From CAVUPF01 sp963777915 (lineage in GTDB: Bacteria; Actinomycetota; Thermoleophilia; Solirubrobacterales; 70-9), in NCBI GenBank assembly GCA_963777915.1, contig CAVZSH010000009.1, forward strand, positions 103,786-167,785: DNA of 64,000 bases. Direction: 5' to 3'. Numbering within the stretch: position 1 is the stretch's first letter; every line of letters begins with the position of its first letter. The notes under the pieces were generated by a model. It saw only the letters and a program-made list of their open reading frames with translations, searched no databases and was not told the origin of the DNA. Below, piece by piece: positions 50,052 through 58,340 of this stretch. The translations under genes were made by a program, and so were the position numbers.

Positions 50052-50423
50052 TTAGCTCTGAGCGGCCTTTTTCCGTGCCTGGAGGATCGACGCGGCCTGG
50101 CCCGACTCGGCGACGTAGGCACCGTCTGGGGCGAGCGCCAGCCCCGCCTCGGCCCAGGCCTGGATGCCGCCCTCCAGCGTCGCCGCCTCATAGCCGGCGG
50201 CCTCAAAAGCCGCCGCCGCCATATCGGAGCGGCTATCGCCGCGGCAGTAAAAGACAACCGGTCGCCCTCGTTCGATCTCCCCCGCCCTGGCGCTCAACTC
50301 GCCCAACTCGATGTGGGAGGCGCCCGCGATCCGCCCAGCCTCCCACTCGCGCTCTGTCCTCACATCGACCAGCTGCGCCCCAGCCGCGACCAGCTTTCGA
50401 ACCTCCTCGCTGGAGAGGCCCAT
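50052..50423 (-). CDS. Rhodanese-like sulfurtransferase
   Basis: 123 residues, single rhodanese domain: LVDVRTEREWEAGRIAGASHIELGEL and catalytic loop VFYCRGDSRSDMAAAAF with Cys as the sulfur carrier. A C-terminal helix extends past the domain. It moves sulfane sulfur; location just before sir-cysH-sat-cysC links it to sulfur assimilation. ATG is overlapped by the dodecin stop (TGATG). Confidence 0.93.
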   Translation of the reverse strand: MGLSSEEVRKLVAAGAQLVDVRTEREWEAGRIAGASHIELGELSARAGEIERGRPVVFYCRGDSRSDMAAAAFEAAGYEAATLEGGIQAWAEAGLALAPDGAYVAESGQAASILQARKKAAQS

Positions 50424-50632
50424 CAGTCGATCTCGGTCCCCTCGATCAGGAACGCTACCCGCACGTGCGCCCGGTACTCATCGAGGTTCTCGCCCCGGAT
50501 ACCGGTCGAGACTATGTCCACAGCGCGAATGTTTCGCAGCGTGCCCTGAGCCTGACTCAGCGCCTGTTTCGCCGCGTCGTCGGTGGACGTCTTCGAGCTA
50601 CCGACCAGCTCGATGATTTTCACGACAGCCAT
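50423..50632 (-). CDS. Dodecin, small flavin-binding protein
   Basis: 69 residues from ATG 50632: VVKIIELVGSSKTSTDDAAKQALSQAQGTLRNIRAVDIVSTGIRGENLDEYRAHVRVAFLIE. It has the dodecin beta-alpha-beta-beta pattern, with flavin-stacking aromatic position near the middle and DEYRAHVRVAF at the end. Dodecins form 12-mers that store riboflavin, FMN or FAD. Placed between a small conserved gene and rhodanese, on one operon. Confidence 0.93.
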   Translation of the reverse strand: MAVVKIIELVGSSKTSTDDAAKQALSQAQGTLRNIRAVDIVSTGIRGENLDEYRAHVRVAFLIEGTEID

Positions 50633-50817
50633 CTCGCTCCTCCTTCTAGATCCTGAACGGTGCCCTTCGCGCCGACCCCCTCGATCAACGCAGCCCGCTG
50701 CCACGGGCCAACGACCTCGGGCGCCTCCCCGGGAACCGCGGTCTCCGCCACGAACCGCTCGATCGCAGCCGACACGGCGGCGGCCTCCTCTGCGCTCGCT
50801 GTCTTGGACATCCTCAC
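50620..50817 (-). CDS. Small conserved protein, acyl-CoA carboxylase epsilon-like
   Basis: 65 residues: SAEEAAAVSAAIERFVAETA, a Pro/Gly-rich middle and GPWQRAALIEGV. The pattern resembles the small epsilon-type subunits beside actinobacterial acyl-CoA carboxylases (an initial helix, then a PWxxAALxEGV tail), but no carboxylase beta gene is near. The identification is weak. It overlaps the dodecin start by 13 bp, so it belongs to that operon. ATG 50811 is a second start option. Confidence 0.55.
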   Translation of the reverse strand: MRMSKTASAEEAAAVSAAIERFVAETAVPGEAPEVVGPWQRAALIEGVGAKGTVQDLEGGARWLS

Positions 50818-50854
50818 AAGCCTAGCCGCACGAACGGGGCCGGGGCGCTGCCGC

Positions 50855-52546
50855 TCAAAGGCCGTTCAGCCTCGCGGCCGGATGGCCGTGGATGGTCCTC
50901 TTGCAGTCGATCGTGGGAGGATCGAAGGTGTCGGTGAGGGCAAGGCCGGCGGAATGCCCCCTGGTGCCGCACTGGATGTGCGCGTCGCGGACATCGTCGC
51001 GAGCGTCGATCACGTCGTTGCCGCCGCGACCGTAGAAGCTGTCGACCCCCGGCTGGCCGAGGATGTAGTTGGCGCCGCTGTCGCCGATCAGCACGTCGTT
51101 GCCGAAGGAGCCCTCGATGTTCTCATCGGAGCGCAGGCGGACCTTGTGGCAGCCGCGGACGGCGCTGTCGTCGGCGTAGCCGGCGGCGAGGGAGATGTAG
51201 AGGATGCCGGGATGGGCCTGGGTCTCGGCGAAGGAGGCGTCATCGTTGCCGGGGCCGCCGACCAGGGCGCCGCCGGCGCAGCCGCCGCCCGCCGCCAGCA
51301 GGTCGCTGCCGGGCCCGCCGTAGAGGTAGGTGGGGCCGGGGAGGCCACCGATCAGCCCGTCTTCGCCGCCCTCGCCGTAGATCCGGTCGCTGCCGGTGCC
51401 GGACTCGATCAGGTCGTTCTCGGGGCCGCCGTAGATGACGTCGTTGCCGGCGCCGCCGGAGATGCGGACGGACTCGACCGCGGCCAGGGACCCCTGGACC
51501 CGGAAACGGTCATTGCCGCGGCCCAGCGCGACCATCAGCCAACGGGCGGGGCCGCCGGTAGGGCAGGCGATCTGGCCGAGGACGACCGGGTTGGGGTGTT
51601 CACAGCCTTCGCCGACCGCGATCGCCTTGCTGTCGGTGATCTCGAAGCTGCTCGTGCTTTCGTTAAAGGCGGCGGTCACCTGGTCGGCGCCGGGGCTGCC
51701 AACGAACTCAAGGCCCCCACCACCGCCAGGCGTCGGGTCGAGCTGGGCGTAGGCGCTGCCGGAGGGGGGCCCTTTTTCGCGGCCGCAGGAGACCCGGACC
51801 GGGCCACCCTTGCAGCTGTCCGTCCCCTCGCCGCCGTTCAGTTCGTCGTGGCCGCCGCCGCCGATGATGCGGTCGTTGCCGGGGCCTCCTTTGATCACGT
51901 TGTCGTTCTTGTCGCCGATCAGAGTGTCGTTGAACGCCGAGCCTTCGAGGCTCTCGAAGCCGTAGAGCTTGTCGTGGCCGTCGCCGAACGCCTTGTGGGC
52001 GGGGAGCGAGGCCCAGACGCCGCTGTTGCCCCGACCCCCGACATCGGTTGCAAAGGAGGCGATGTCGCCACTTCCCGAACCGCCGAACATCTGGTCATAG
52101 CCATAGTCGCCGTGGACGATGTCGTCGTTGCCGGGGCCGCCGTTGACGAGGTCGATCCCGAGGCCGCCGCTCACCTCGTCTTCGCTGCCGGAGCCGCCAA
52201 GCACCGTGTCATCGCCGAGTTCGCCGAGCACGATGTCGCGACCGGGGCCGCCGTCGAGCCAGTCATCACCGCGCCCGCCGTGCAGCACGTCGTTGCCCGG
52301 CCCGCCGCAGATCACGTCGTTGCCCCCGCCTCCGTAGACGACGTCGTTGCCCCCGCCCGCCCAGATCACATCGTCATGCGGGGTCCCCTGGATCACGTCG
52401 TTGCCTTCGGTTCCGACGATCGTCGCCGGCCGCCCGTCACAGTGCGGAACTTCCGCCGAGCCGGCCACCGCGGCGTCGAAGGTGAGCGCGGCGCATCCCA
52501 GCGCCAACGCGACCGCGATCGCAATCGCGCCGAGTCGTCTAGTCAC
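50855..52546 (-). CDS. Secreted RTX (hemolysin-type calcium-binding repeat) protein
   Basis: 563 residues. Signal peptide (LGAIAIAVALALGCAALTFDAAVAG). Two blocks of GGxGxDxxx nonapeptides (for example GGPGNDVLHGGRGDDWLDGG, GGGGNDVICGG near residues 50-140, and GGAGNDVIYGGPENDLIESG, GEGGEDGLIGG near 370-480) form calcium-bound beta-rolls. A segment between the two has a beta-sandwich-like sequence. No catalytic domain is recognised; it is probably a structural or adhesive secreted protein. No adjacent type I secretion genes; Sec export is likely in this lineage. Confidence 0.88.
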   Translation of the reverse strand: MTRRLGAIAIAVALALGCAALTFDAAVAGSAEVPHCDGRPATIVGTEGNDVIQGTPHDDVIWAGGGNDVVYGGGGNDVICGGPGNDVLHGGRGDDWLDGGPGRDIVLGELGDDTVLGGSGSEDEVSGGLGIDLVNGGPGNDDIVHGDYGYDQMFGGSGSGDIASFATDVGGRGNSGVWASLPAHKAFGDGHDKLYGFESLEGSAFNDTLIGDKNDNVIKGGPGNDRIIGGGGHDELNGGEGTDSCKGGPVRVSCGREKGPPSGSAYAQLDPTPGGGGGLEFVGSPGADQVTAAFNESTSSFEITDSKAIAVGEGCEHPNPVVLGQIACPTGGPARWLMVALGRGNDRFRVQGSLAAVESVRISGGAGNDVIYGGPENDLIESGTGSDRIYGEGGEDGLIGGLPGPTYLYGGPGSDLLAAGGGCAGGALVGGPGNDDASFAETQAHPGILYISLAAGYADDSAVRGCHKVRLRSDENIEGSFGNDVLIGDSGANYILGQPGVDSFYGRGGNDVIDARDDVRDAHIQCGTRGHSAGLALTDTFDPPTIDCKRTIHGHPAARLNGL

Positions 52547-52579
52547 GAGGCGGCGATCCTAATCAAGCTGACGGAGCCA

Positions 52580-54022
52580 TCAGTCCAGGTTGATCATCAC
52601 GTGCTTGATCTCGGTGTAGTCCTCCAGCGCATACATCGAGAGGTCCTTGCCGTAGCCGGACTCCTTATAGCCGCCGTGGGGCATCTCGGAGACGAGCGGG
52701 ATGTGGTCGTTGATCCAGACGCAGCCGAAGCGCAGCGCGGCCGCGACCCGCATCGCTCGACCAACGTCGCGGGTCCACACCGAGGAGGCGAGGCCGTAGC
52801 GGGTGCCGTTGGCCCACTCGATCGCCTTCTCCTCATCGGAGAACGGCTGCACAGTGATTACCGGGCCAAAGATCTCGTTCTGGATCATCTCGTCGTCCTG
52901 CTCGAGGCCGCCGACCACAGCCGGCTCGAGGAAGAAACCGGGCAGGTCGGGCTGAACGCCGCCGGTGAGGATCTCGGCGTTGGGGGGCTTTCGCTCCAGG
53001 AAGCCCTCGACCCGCTGGCGCTGACGGGCGGAGTTGAGCGGGCCCAGGGTGGTCTGGGCGGACATCGTGTCGCCGAGGACCAGCCCCTTGGCTTCGGTGG
53101 TTAGCCCGTTGACAACGTCGTCATATACGCCGGTCGAGGCGAGCACGCGGGTCGCTGCGGTGCAGTCCTGGCCGGCGTTGTAGTAGCCGGTGCCGGCGAT
53201 CGTCTCCATCGCCGCCTCCATGTCAGCGTCATCGAAGACGACGACCGGGGCCTTGCCGCCCAGCTCGAGGTGGACCCGCTTCAGTCGCTCGGCGGCGGCC
53301 TTGGCGATCCACTTGCCGGTCGGCGGCGAGCCGGTGAGGCTGACCATCTCCACGTCGGGATGGGTGACCAGCTCGGCGCCGGCGGGCTCACCGAGGCCGC
53401 CGATCGCGTTGAAGACCCCCGGCGGCAGGATGTCGGCGCACCACTCGGCGAAGCACAGCGTGCTAAGCGGCGTCGTCTCTGCCGGCTTGAGGACGACGGT
53501 GTTGCCGGCCCCGAGCGCCGGGCCAATCTTCCAGATCGCCATCATCAGCGGGTAGTTCCAGGGGGTGATCTGGCCAACCACCCCGACCGGCTCGCGGCGG
53601 ATGAAGGAGGTGTGGCCCTCCATGTACTCGCCAGCGGCCCGCCCCTCCATGCAGCGGGCGGCGCCGGCGAAGAAGCGCAGGTTGTCGGCCATCACCGGCA
53701 CCTCGTCCTCGAGCACCGCGCTGCGCGGCTTGCCGGCGTCGGCGGCCTCGAGGTCGGCGATCTCCTCGGCGCGATCCTCGATCAGGTCGGCCATCCGCAG
53801 CAGCGCCCGGGCCCGCTCTCCGGGGGGCGTCGCCGCCCAGCCGTCAAAGGCCTTCTTCGCCGCCTGAACGGCGCGGTCGACGTCGGGCTTGGTCGAGAGC
53901 GGCGCCTCGGCGATCGGCTCGCCACTCGCCGGGTTGATCACATCTTCGGCACCGCCCTCGAGCGGGTCCACGGCCTCGCCGCCGATGAAGTTCTTCAACT
54001 TGGTCCTCGTCGCCGTCGCCAT
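52580..54022 (-). CDS. Aminobutyraldehyde-type aldehyde dehydrogenase
   Basis: 480 residues. NAD-binding and catalytic features: GQITPWNYPLMMAIWKIGPALGAGNTVVLKPAE, VSLTGSPPTGKWI, LELGGKAPVVVFDDAD, catalytic Cys in NAGQDCTAATR, and EIFGPVITVQPF, SVWTRDVGRAMRVAAALRFGCVWIN. The sequence is closest in style to gamma-aminobutyraldehyde dehydrogenases (PatD) and other omega-aldehyde enzymes. It oxidises an amine-derived aldehyde to the acid. Encoded 3 bp after ald, in the operon that starts with an omega-aminotransferase and includes the PucR regulator. Confidence 0.92.
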   Translation of the reverse strand: MATATRTKLKNFIGGEAVDPLEGGAEDVINPASGEPIAEAPLSTKPDVDRAVQAAKKAFDGWAATPPGERARALLRMADLIEDRAEEIADLEAADAGKPRSAVLEDEVPVMADNLRFFAGAARCMEGRAAGEYMEGHTSFIRREPVGVVGQITPWNYPLMMAIWKIGPALGAGNTVVLKPAETTPLSTLCFAEWCADILPPGVFNAIGGLGEPAGAELVTHPDVEMVSLTGSPPTGKWIAKAAAERLKRVHLELGGKAPVVVFDDADMEAAMETIAGTGYYNAGQDCTAATRVLASTGVYDDVVNGLTTEAKGLVLGDTMSAQTTLGPLNSARQRQRVEGFLERKPPNAEILTGGVQPDLPGFFLEPAVVGGLEQDDEMIQNEIFGPVITVQPFSDEEKAIEWANGTRYGLASSVWTRDVGRAMRVAAALRFGCVWINDHIPLVSEMPHGGYKESGYGKDLSMYALEDYTEIKHVMINLD

Positions 54023-54025
54023 CTC

Positions 54026-55183
54026 TCACTTCACCTCCGCTTTGGGGTTTTCGGTTTGCACCGACTCGATGCCCAACGCCTCCTCGACCGCTACATAGCT
54101 CTCCCCGACTCCCTCCGCGACCGCCGGGTGGGTCACCTCTCCGCCCGCGACGTTCACACCTGGCCGCAGGCCGGGGTCGCGCCGGATCGCCTCGGCGACG
54201 CCGAGGTCTGCGAGCGCGATCGCGTAGGGCAGGGTCGCGTTGGTGAGGGCATGGGTTGAGGTGATTGGCACCGCGCCGGGCATGTTGGTGACGCAGTAGT
54301 GGATGATCCCGTCGACTTCGAAGGTTGGCTGGCGGTGGGTCGTGGGCCGCGAGGTCTCAAAGCAGCCGCCCTGGTCGATCGCAACGTCGACCAGCACCGC
54401 GCCGGGCTTCATCAGCGCAAGCTGCTCGCGGCGCACGACAAAGGGCGCGCGGGCGCCATGGACGAGGACGGCGCCGATCACCAGGTCGGCGCGGGGCAGC
54501 ATCTCCTCGACCGCGAGGGTGGTCGAGTACACGGTCGAGCAACGACCGCCGAAGAGGCCCTCCAGCTCGCGCAGCCGATCGATCGACTTGTCGAAGACGA
54601 AGACGTCAGCCTCCATGCCGATCGCGATGAAGGCGGAGTTCATGCCGACCACGCCGCCGCCGATCACCATCACGTTTGCCGCGGCGACGCCGGGGACGCC
54701 GCCCAGGAGGATGCCGCGTCCGCCGAGCGGGCGCTCCAGCATGAAAGCGCCCGCCTGGGTGGCGATCTTGCCGGCGATCTCGCTCATCGGAGCCAACAGC
54801 GGCAGGCGACCGTGGGCGTCCTCGACCGTCTCGTAGGCGATGCAGGTCGCGCCCGAGGCGCGCAGGCCACGGGTCTGATCGGGGTCGGGTGCCAGATGCA
54901 AGAAGGTAAAGAGAAGCTGTCCTGCTCGGAGCATCTCGATCTCCGACGGCTGGAGCTCCTTGACGTGGAGGACCATCTCGGCCTGCTCAAAGACCGTGGA
55001 AGCGTCGAGCACTATCCGCGCCCCTTGCGCCTCGAAGTCGGCATCGACGATCGCGCTTCCCTCCCCGGCACTCGTCTCGATCAGCACCTCGTGGCCGTGC
55101 TCGACCATCTCCCGAACCCCGGCGGGAGTGATCGCGACGCGGTACTCGTCGCTCTTTATCTCCTTCGGGACCCCGATCCTCAT
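54026..55183 (-). CDS. ald: Alanine dehydrogenase
   Basis: 385 residues from ATG 55181-55183. N-terminal MRIGVPKEIKSDEYRVAITPAGVREMV, substrate motifs VLHVKELQPSE, the Rossmann motif VIGGGVVGMNSAF and VDVAIDQGGCFETSRPTTH are diagnostic of Ald. It reversibly deaminates L-alanine with NAD to pyruvate, regenerating or consuming the alanine formed by pyruvate-dependent omega-aminotransferases. Start overlaps the pucR stop (ATGA, 55180-55183). Confidence 0.97.
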   Translation of the reverse strand: MRIGVPKEIKSDEYRVAITPAGVREMVEHGHEVLIETSAGEGSAIVDADFEAQGARIVLDASTVFEQAEMVLHVKELQPSEIEMLRAGQLLFTFLHLAPDPDQTRGLRASGATCIAYETVEDAHGRLPLLAPMSEIAGKIATQAGAFMLERPLGGRGILLGGVPGVAAANVMVIGGGVVGMNSAFIAIGMEADVFVFDKSIDRLRELEGLFGGRCSTVYSTTLAVEEMLPRADLVIGAVLVHGARAPFVVRREQLALMKPGAVLVDVAIDQGGCFETSRPTTHRQPTFEVDGIIHYCVTNMPGAVPITSTHALTNATLPYAIALADLGVAEAIRRDPGLRPGVNVAGGEVTHPAVAEGVGESYVAVEEALGIESVQTENPKAEVK

Positions 55184-56736
55184 TTCACCAGCTCCCTTGC
55201 TCGAAGCGCCAGCCAGAACTCGATCCGATCGTTGGCGCGCGAGAGGTCGCGGCCGGTCAGCTCTTCGACCTTGCGCATCCGGTAGCGCAGCGTGTGGCGG
55301 TGGCAGTAGACCTGGCGGGCGGCTCGCTCCCACTGGCCGTTTTGCTCGATGAAGGCCTCCAGCGAGCGCAGCAGCTCTCCGCCGTAGTCCTCATCTCCCT
55401 TCTCGATCGGACCGAGGACGCTGTCGCAGTAGAGCCCCAGTGCCTCGTCGTCTTGGATCGAGAGCAGCAGGGTGAAGGCGCCGAGGTCGCGCCAGGAGGC
55501 GACCTCGGGGGTGTGGCCGTTGGCGAGCGCGGTCGCCTCCAGGGCGCAGCGCGCCTCGTGGAAGGAGTGGCGCAGCTCCTCGGGCGGGGCGGAGCGGCTG
55601 GCGGCCGCCCGCACGGCGCCGCGCTCGGCCCTCAGCGCCTTGCAGGCGTCGGCGGCGACGTTTACCGGGTCGCGGTCGCTGGCATCGACGACGGCGCAAA
55701 GAAGCTCGCGCCCGCCGGTGGCGTGCGGGGCGACGACGGCCGGGCAGTCCTCGGCGGCCAGGGCCCGCTCGAGCGCCGGCTCGGCGGCACTCGGGTCATC
55801 GAGCGCGAAGACGAGGACGGCGGCCTGCTCGCCGATCCCAAACGGCTCGAGGCGGCGGCGCAGCTCGGAGGCCTCCATCCGGCCGCCGAGCGCGCCGGCC
55901 AGCACGTCCCCGGCGAGGCGCCGCTCGGTCTCGCGGGCGACGCGGCGGCGCATCAGCTCGAGGGCGACGACGGCGACCGCCTGCTGGAGGATGAGTCGCT
56001 CGAAGTCTCCGAGCCCGCCGGAGTCGCTGACGATCACCACCCAGGCCTGCGGTGGACCGCCACCCGGTGAGATCACCGGGTGAGCGAGCGCCCGCCCCGC
56101 CACCGAGGGATGGGCGGGGACGAAGGGGTGGCGGTCGCCGGTGTGGGAGAGCGCCTCCTTGCGGATCGCGCCGATCGCGTCGGCAGAGAGCTGGCGACGG
56201 AAGCCGCGCCCGGCCAGCCGCTCGCCGCGGCCATCGAGGATCGCCACGGTGCCGCCGACAGCCGAGGCGACCGTGGCGGCGATCTCCTCCAGCCCGCGCT
56301 CCTCCAAGACCAGCCGCTCTAGCCGCCGCTGCACGGCGATGCCGCGCTGGAGCACCTCGTACTGCTCGTTGACGAGGCGGGCGAAGGCCTTCTCGGTGAT
56401 CGCGATGAACGGGGTCGAGTAGGGCACCTCGAAGAGTGGGAAGTCGCGCTTGCGCGCCTCCTCGAGAAGTGCTTTCGGCAGTTTCCGGTGGCTGAGGCCG
56501 GTGCCGAAGCCGAGCCCGGCGAGGTTGCGGTCGGCGAGCAGGCGCACGAAGGAGCGTTGCTTGGCGGCGCTGTCGAGCGGGATGCCGGTGGTCAGCATCA
56601 GCTCGCCGCCCGAGAGCCAGGGGGTCGGGTCCTCCAGCTCGGAGATGTGGACCCAGCGCACCGGCGCCGCGGCAGCCTGCGTCCCGGCCACCAGTTTGAG
56701 GTCTAGCTCGTCGAGCAGGCTCTGGACGGTGAGCAT
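55180..56736 (-). CDS. PucR family transcriptional regulator
   Basis: 518 residues from ATG 56734-56736. N-terminal PucR domain (LTVQSLLDELDLKLVAGTQAAAAPVRWVHISELEDPTPWLSGGELMLTTGI), a GGDEF-like middle, and the C-terminal HTH_30 (ARQVYCHRHTLRYRMRKVEELTGRDL). PucR proteins sense purine or amine catabolites and typically activate neighbouring catabolic genes. It lies inside the aminotransferase-ald-ALDH operon, 8 nt after the aminotransferase, so it likely regulates its own operon and the divergent permease through the inverted repeat at 58177-58271. Confidence 0.93.
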   Translation of the reverse strand: MLTVQSLLDELDLKLVAGTQAAAAPVRWVHISELEDPTPWLSGGELMLTTGIPLDSAAKQRSFVRLLADRNLAGLGFGTGLSHRKLPKALLEEARKRDFPLFEVPYSTPFIAITEKAFARLVNEQYEVLQRGIAVQRRLERLVLEERGLEEIAATVASAVGGTVAILDGRGERLAGRGFRRQLSADAIGAIRKEALSHTGDRHPFVPAHPSVAGRALAHPVISPGGGPPQAWVVIVSDSGGLGDFERLILQQAVAVVALELMRRRVARETERRLAGDVLAGALGGRMEASELRRRLEPFGIGEQAAVLVFALDDPSAAEPALERALAAEDCPAVVAPHATGGRELLCAVVDASDRDPVNVAADACKALRAERGAVRAAASRSAPPEELRHSFHEARCALEATALANGHTPEVASWRDLGAFTLLLSIQDDEALGLYCDSVLGPIEKGDEDYGGELLRSLEAFIEQNGQWERAARQVYCHRHTLRYRMRKVEELTGRDLSRANDRIEFWLALRARELVK

Positions 56737-56744
56737 CGAGTGGC

Positions 56745-58121
56745 CTACTTGACGACCTTCTTCCAAGCCTCGTCGAGCACGCTGTGGAGGACGTCGTGGA
56801 TCTCCTCGAACTGCTCGCTGTCGGCGATTAACGGCGGGGCAAGTTGGACGACCGGGTCGCCGCGGTCATCGGCGCGGCAGATCAGCCCGCGCTTGTACAG
56901 CTCGCCGGAGAGGAAGCCGCGCAACAGGTACTCGGCCTCCTCCTCGCTGAAGCTCTCCTTGGTCTCCTTGTCCTTGACCAGCTCGATCGCGTGGAAGTAG
57001 CCGGCGCCGCGCACGTCGCCGACAATCGGCAGCTCGTAGAGGCTCTCCAGCATCTGGCGGAACTCGCTCTCCTTGGCTAGCACGTGGCCACAGAGATCCT
57101 CGCGCTCGAAGACGTCGAGGTTGGCCATCGCGATCGCCGCGGCGAGCGGGTGGCCTGCGAAGGTGAAGCCGTGGGCAAAGGAGGCGTCGCCCTGCATGAA
57201 GGGCTCGGCGACGCGGTCGGAGGCGATCATCGCCCCCATCGGCGCGTAGGCAGAGGTGAGCGCCTTGGCCACGGTGACGATGTCCGGCAGGTAGCCGAAG
57301 CGCTCGCAGCCGAAGTAGTGGCCGAGGCGCCCCCAGGCGCAGATCACCTCGTCGGAGATCATCAGCACGTCGTAGCGGTCGCAGATCTCGCGTACCCGCT
57401 CGAAGTAGCCGTCGGGCGGGACGAAGCAGCCGCCGGCATTTTGGATCGGCTCGAGGATCACGGCAGCGACGGTCTCGGGGCCCTCGAACTGGATCCGCTC
57501 CTCAATCGCGGTCGCCGCCCAGAGCGGATGGCGGTCCTCGGGCCAGCGGTAGGCGTTGGTGTTGGGGACGTGGCAGGCACCCGGGGCGAGCGGCTCGAAC
57601 TGGGAGCGCAGCTCGGTGATCCCAGTCGCCGAGAGAGCGCCCAGCGAGGTTCCGTGGTAGGCGACCTCACGGGCGATCGTCTTGTACTTCTGACCGTTGC
57701 CCCGCATGCGATGGTAGTTGCGGGCCAGCTTCAGCGCCGACTCGACCGCCTCCGAGCCACCCGAGGTGAAGAAGACGCGGTTGAGGTCGGCGGGGGCAAG
57801 CGAGGCAATCCGCGTCGCCAACTCGATCGCGCGCGGATGGGCGTAGCTCCACAGCGTGTAGAAGTCGAGCTCTTCCACCTGGCGGGCGGCCGCCTCGCCC
57901 AGCTCCGTGCGGCCGTGCCCAGCATTGACGCAGAAAAGGCCGGAGAGGCCGTCGAGGTAGCGGTTTCCGTGCTCGTCGTAGACGTAGCAGCCCTCACCGC
58001 GGACGATGATCGGAATCTCGTGCTCGGCCCCGTAGGAGCCCATCCGCGAGAAGTGCATCCAGAGATGGCGCCTGGCCAACTCCTGGAGGCCGGTGTCGAC
58101 TGCCTGGGGGGCGGTGGCCAT
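56745..58121 (-). CDS. Omega-aminotransferase (class III, beta-alanine/putrescine-pyruvate type)
   Basis: 458 residues from ATG 58121, preceded by a GGAGAGGAG ribosome site. Class III features: YLDGLSGLFCVNAGHG, FFTSGGSEAVESALKLAR, YHGTSLGALSATG, ISDEVICAWGRLG, PLP Lys in VTVAKALTSAYAPMGA. Family members transfer terminal amino groups from omega-amino acids or diamines to pyruvate. With alanine dehydrogenase and an aldehyde dehydrogenase in the same operon, it forms a complete amine-to-acid route. First gene of that operon and divergent from the permease. Confidence 0.95.
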   Translation of the reverse strand: MATAPQAVDTGLQELARRHLWMHFSRMGSYGAEHEIPIIVRGEGCYVYDEHGNRYLDGLSGLFCVNAGHGRTELGEAAARQVEELDFYTLWSYAHPRAIELATRIASLAPADLNRVFFTSGGSEAVESALKLARNYHRMRGNGQKYKTIAREVAYHGTSLGALSATGITELRSQFEPLAPGACHVPNTNAYRWPEDRHPLWAATAIEERIQFEGPETVAAVILEPIQNAGGCFVPPDGYFERVREICDRYDVLMISDEVICAWGRLGHYFGCERFGYLPDIVTVAKALTSAYAPMGAMIASDRVAEPFMQGDASFAHGFTFAGHPLAAAIAMANLDVFEREDLCGHVLAKESEFRQMLESLYELPIVGDVRGAGYFHAIELVKDKETKESFSEEEAEYLLRGFLSGELYKRGLICRADDRGDPVVQLAPPLIADSEQFEEIHDVLHSVLDEAWKKVVK

Positions 58122-58176
58122 AGGACTCTCCTCTCCTGCTACGACGTTATGGATAAAGCTAGACCGAGAAAGGCCC

Positions 58177-58271
58177 GGATGCAAGTGGTCATTGGGTCAA
58201 GTCCGAGAGTCGACCTTGTACAGAGCGTATAAACGCCGCTCCGGCTTTTGGGTCATTTGCCACTTGCATCC
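58177..58271. promoter_or_regulatory. 12-bp inverted repeat in the divergent omega-aminotransferase/permease region
   Basis: GGATGCAAGTGG at 58177-58188 and its exact reverse complement CCACTTGCATCC at 58260-58271 flank a 71-bp spacer. Next to each arm on the inside is TTGGGTCA (58192-58199 and 58247-58254), a direct repeat. TATAAA is at 58228-58233. The symmetry suits a PucR-type activator acting on both promoters. Binding is inferred. Confidence 0.6.
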
Positions 58272-58340
58272 CCCTCCTTGCGGGCGTAACGTCGCCGCAA
58301 GTCGCCGCCGCAAGCGGAGAGGTCGACAAGGAGGAGTCAC

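Noticed and set aside
51000..52450. Short tandem repeats resembling a satellite
   Set aside because: They encode GGxGxDxxx calcium-binding nonapeptides of the RTX protein.
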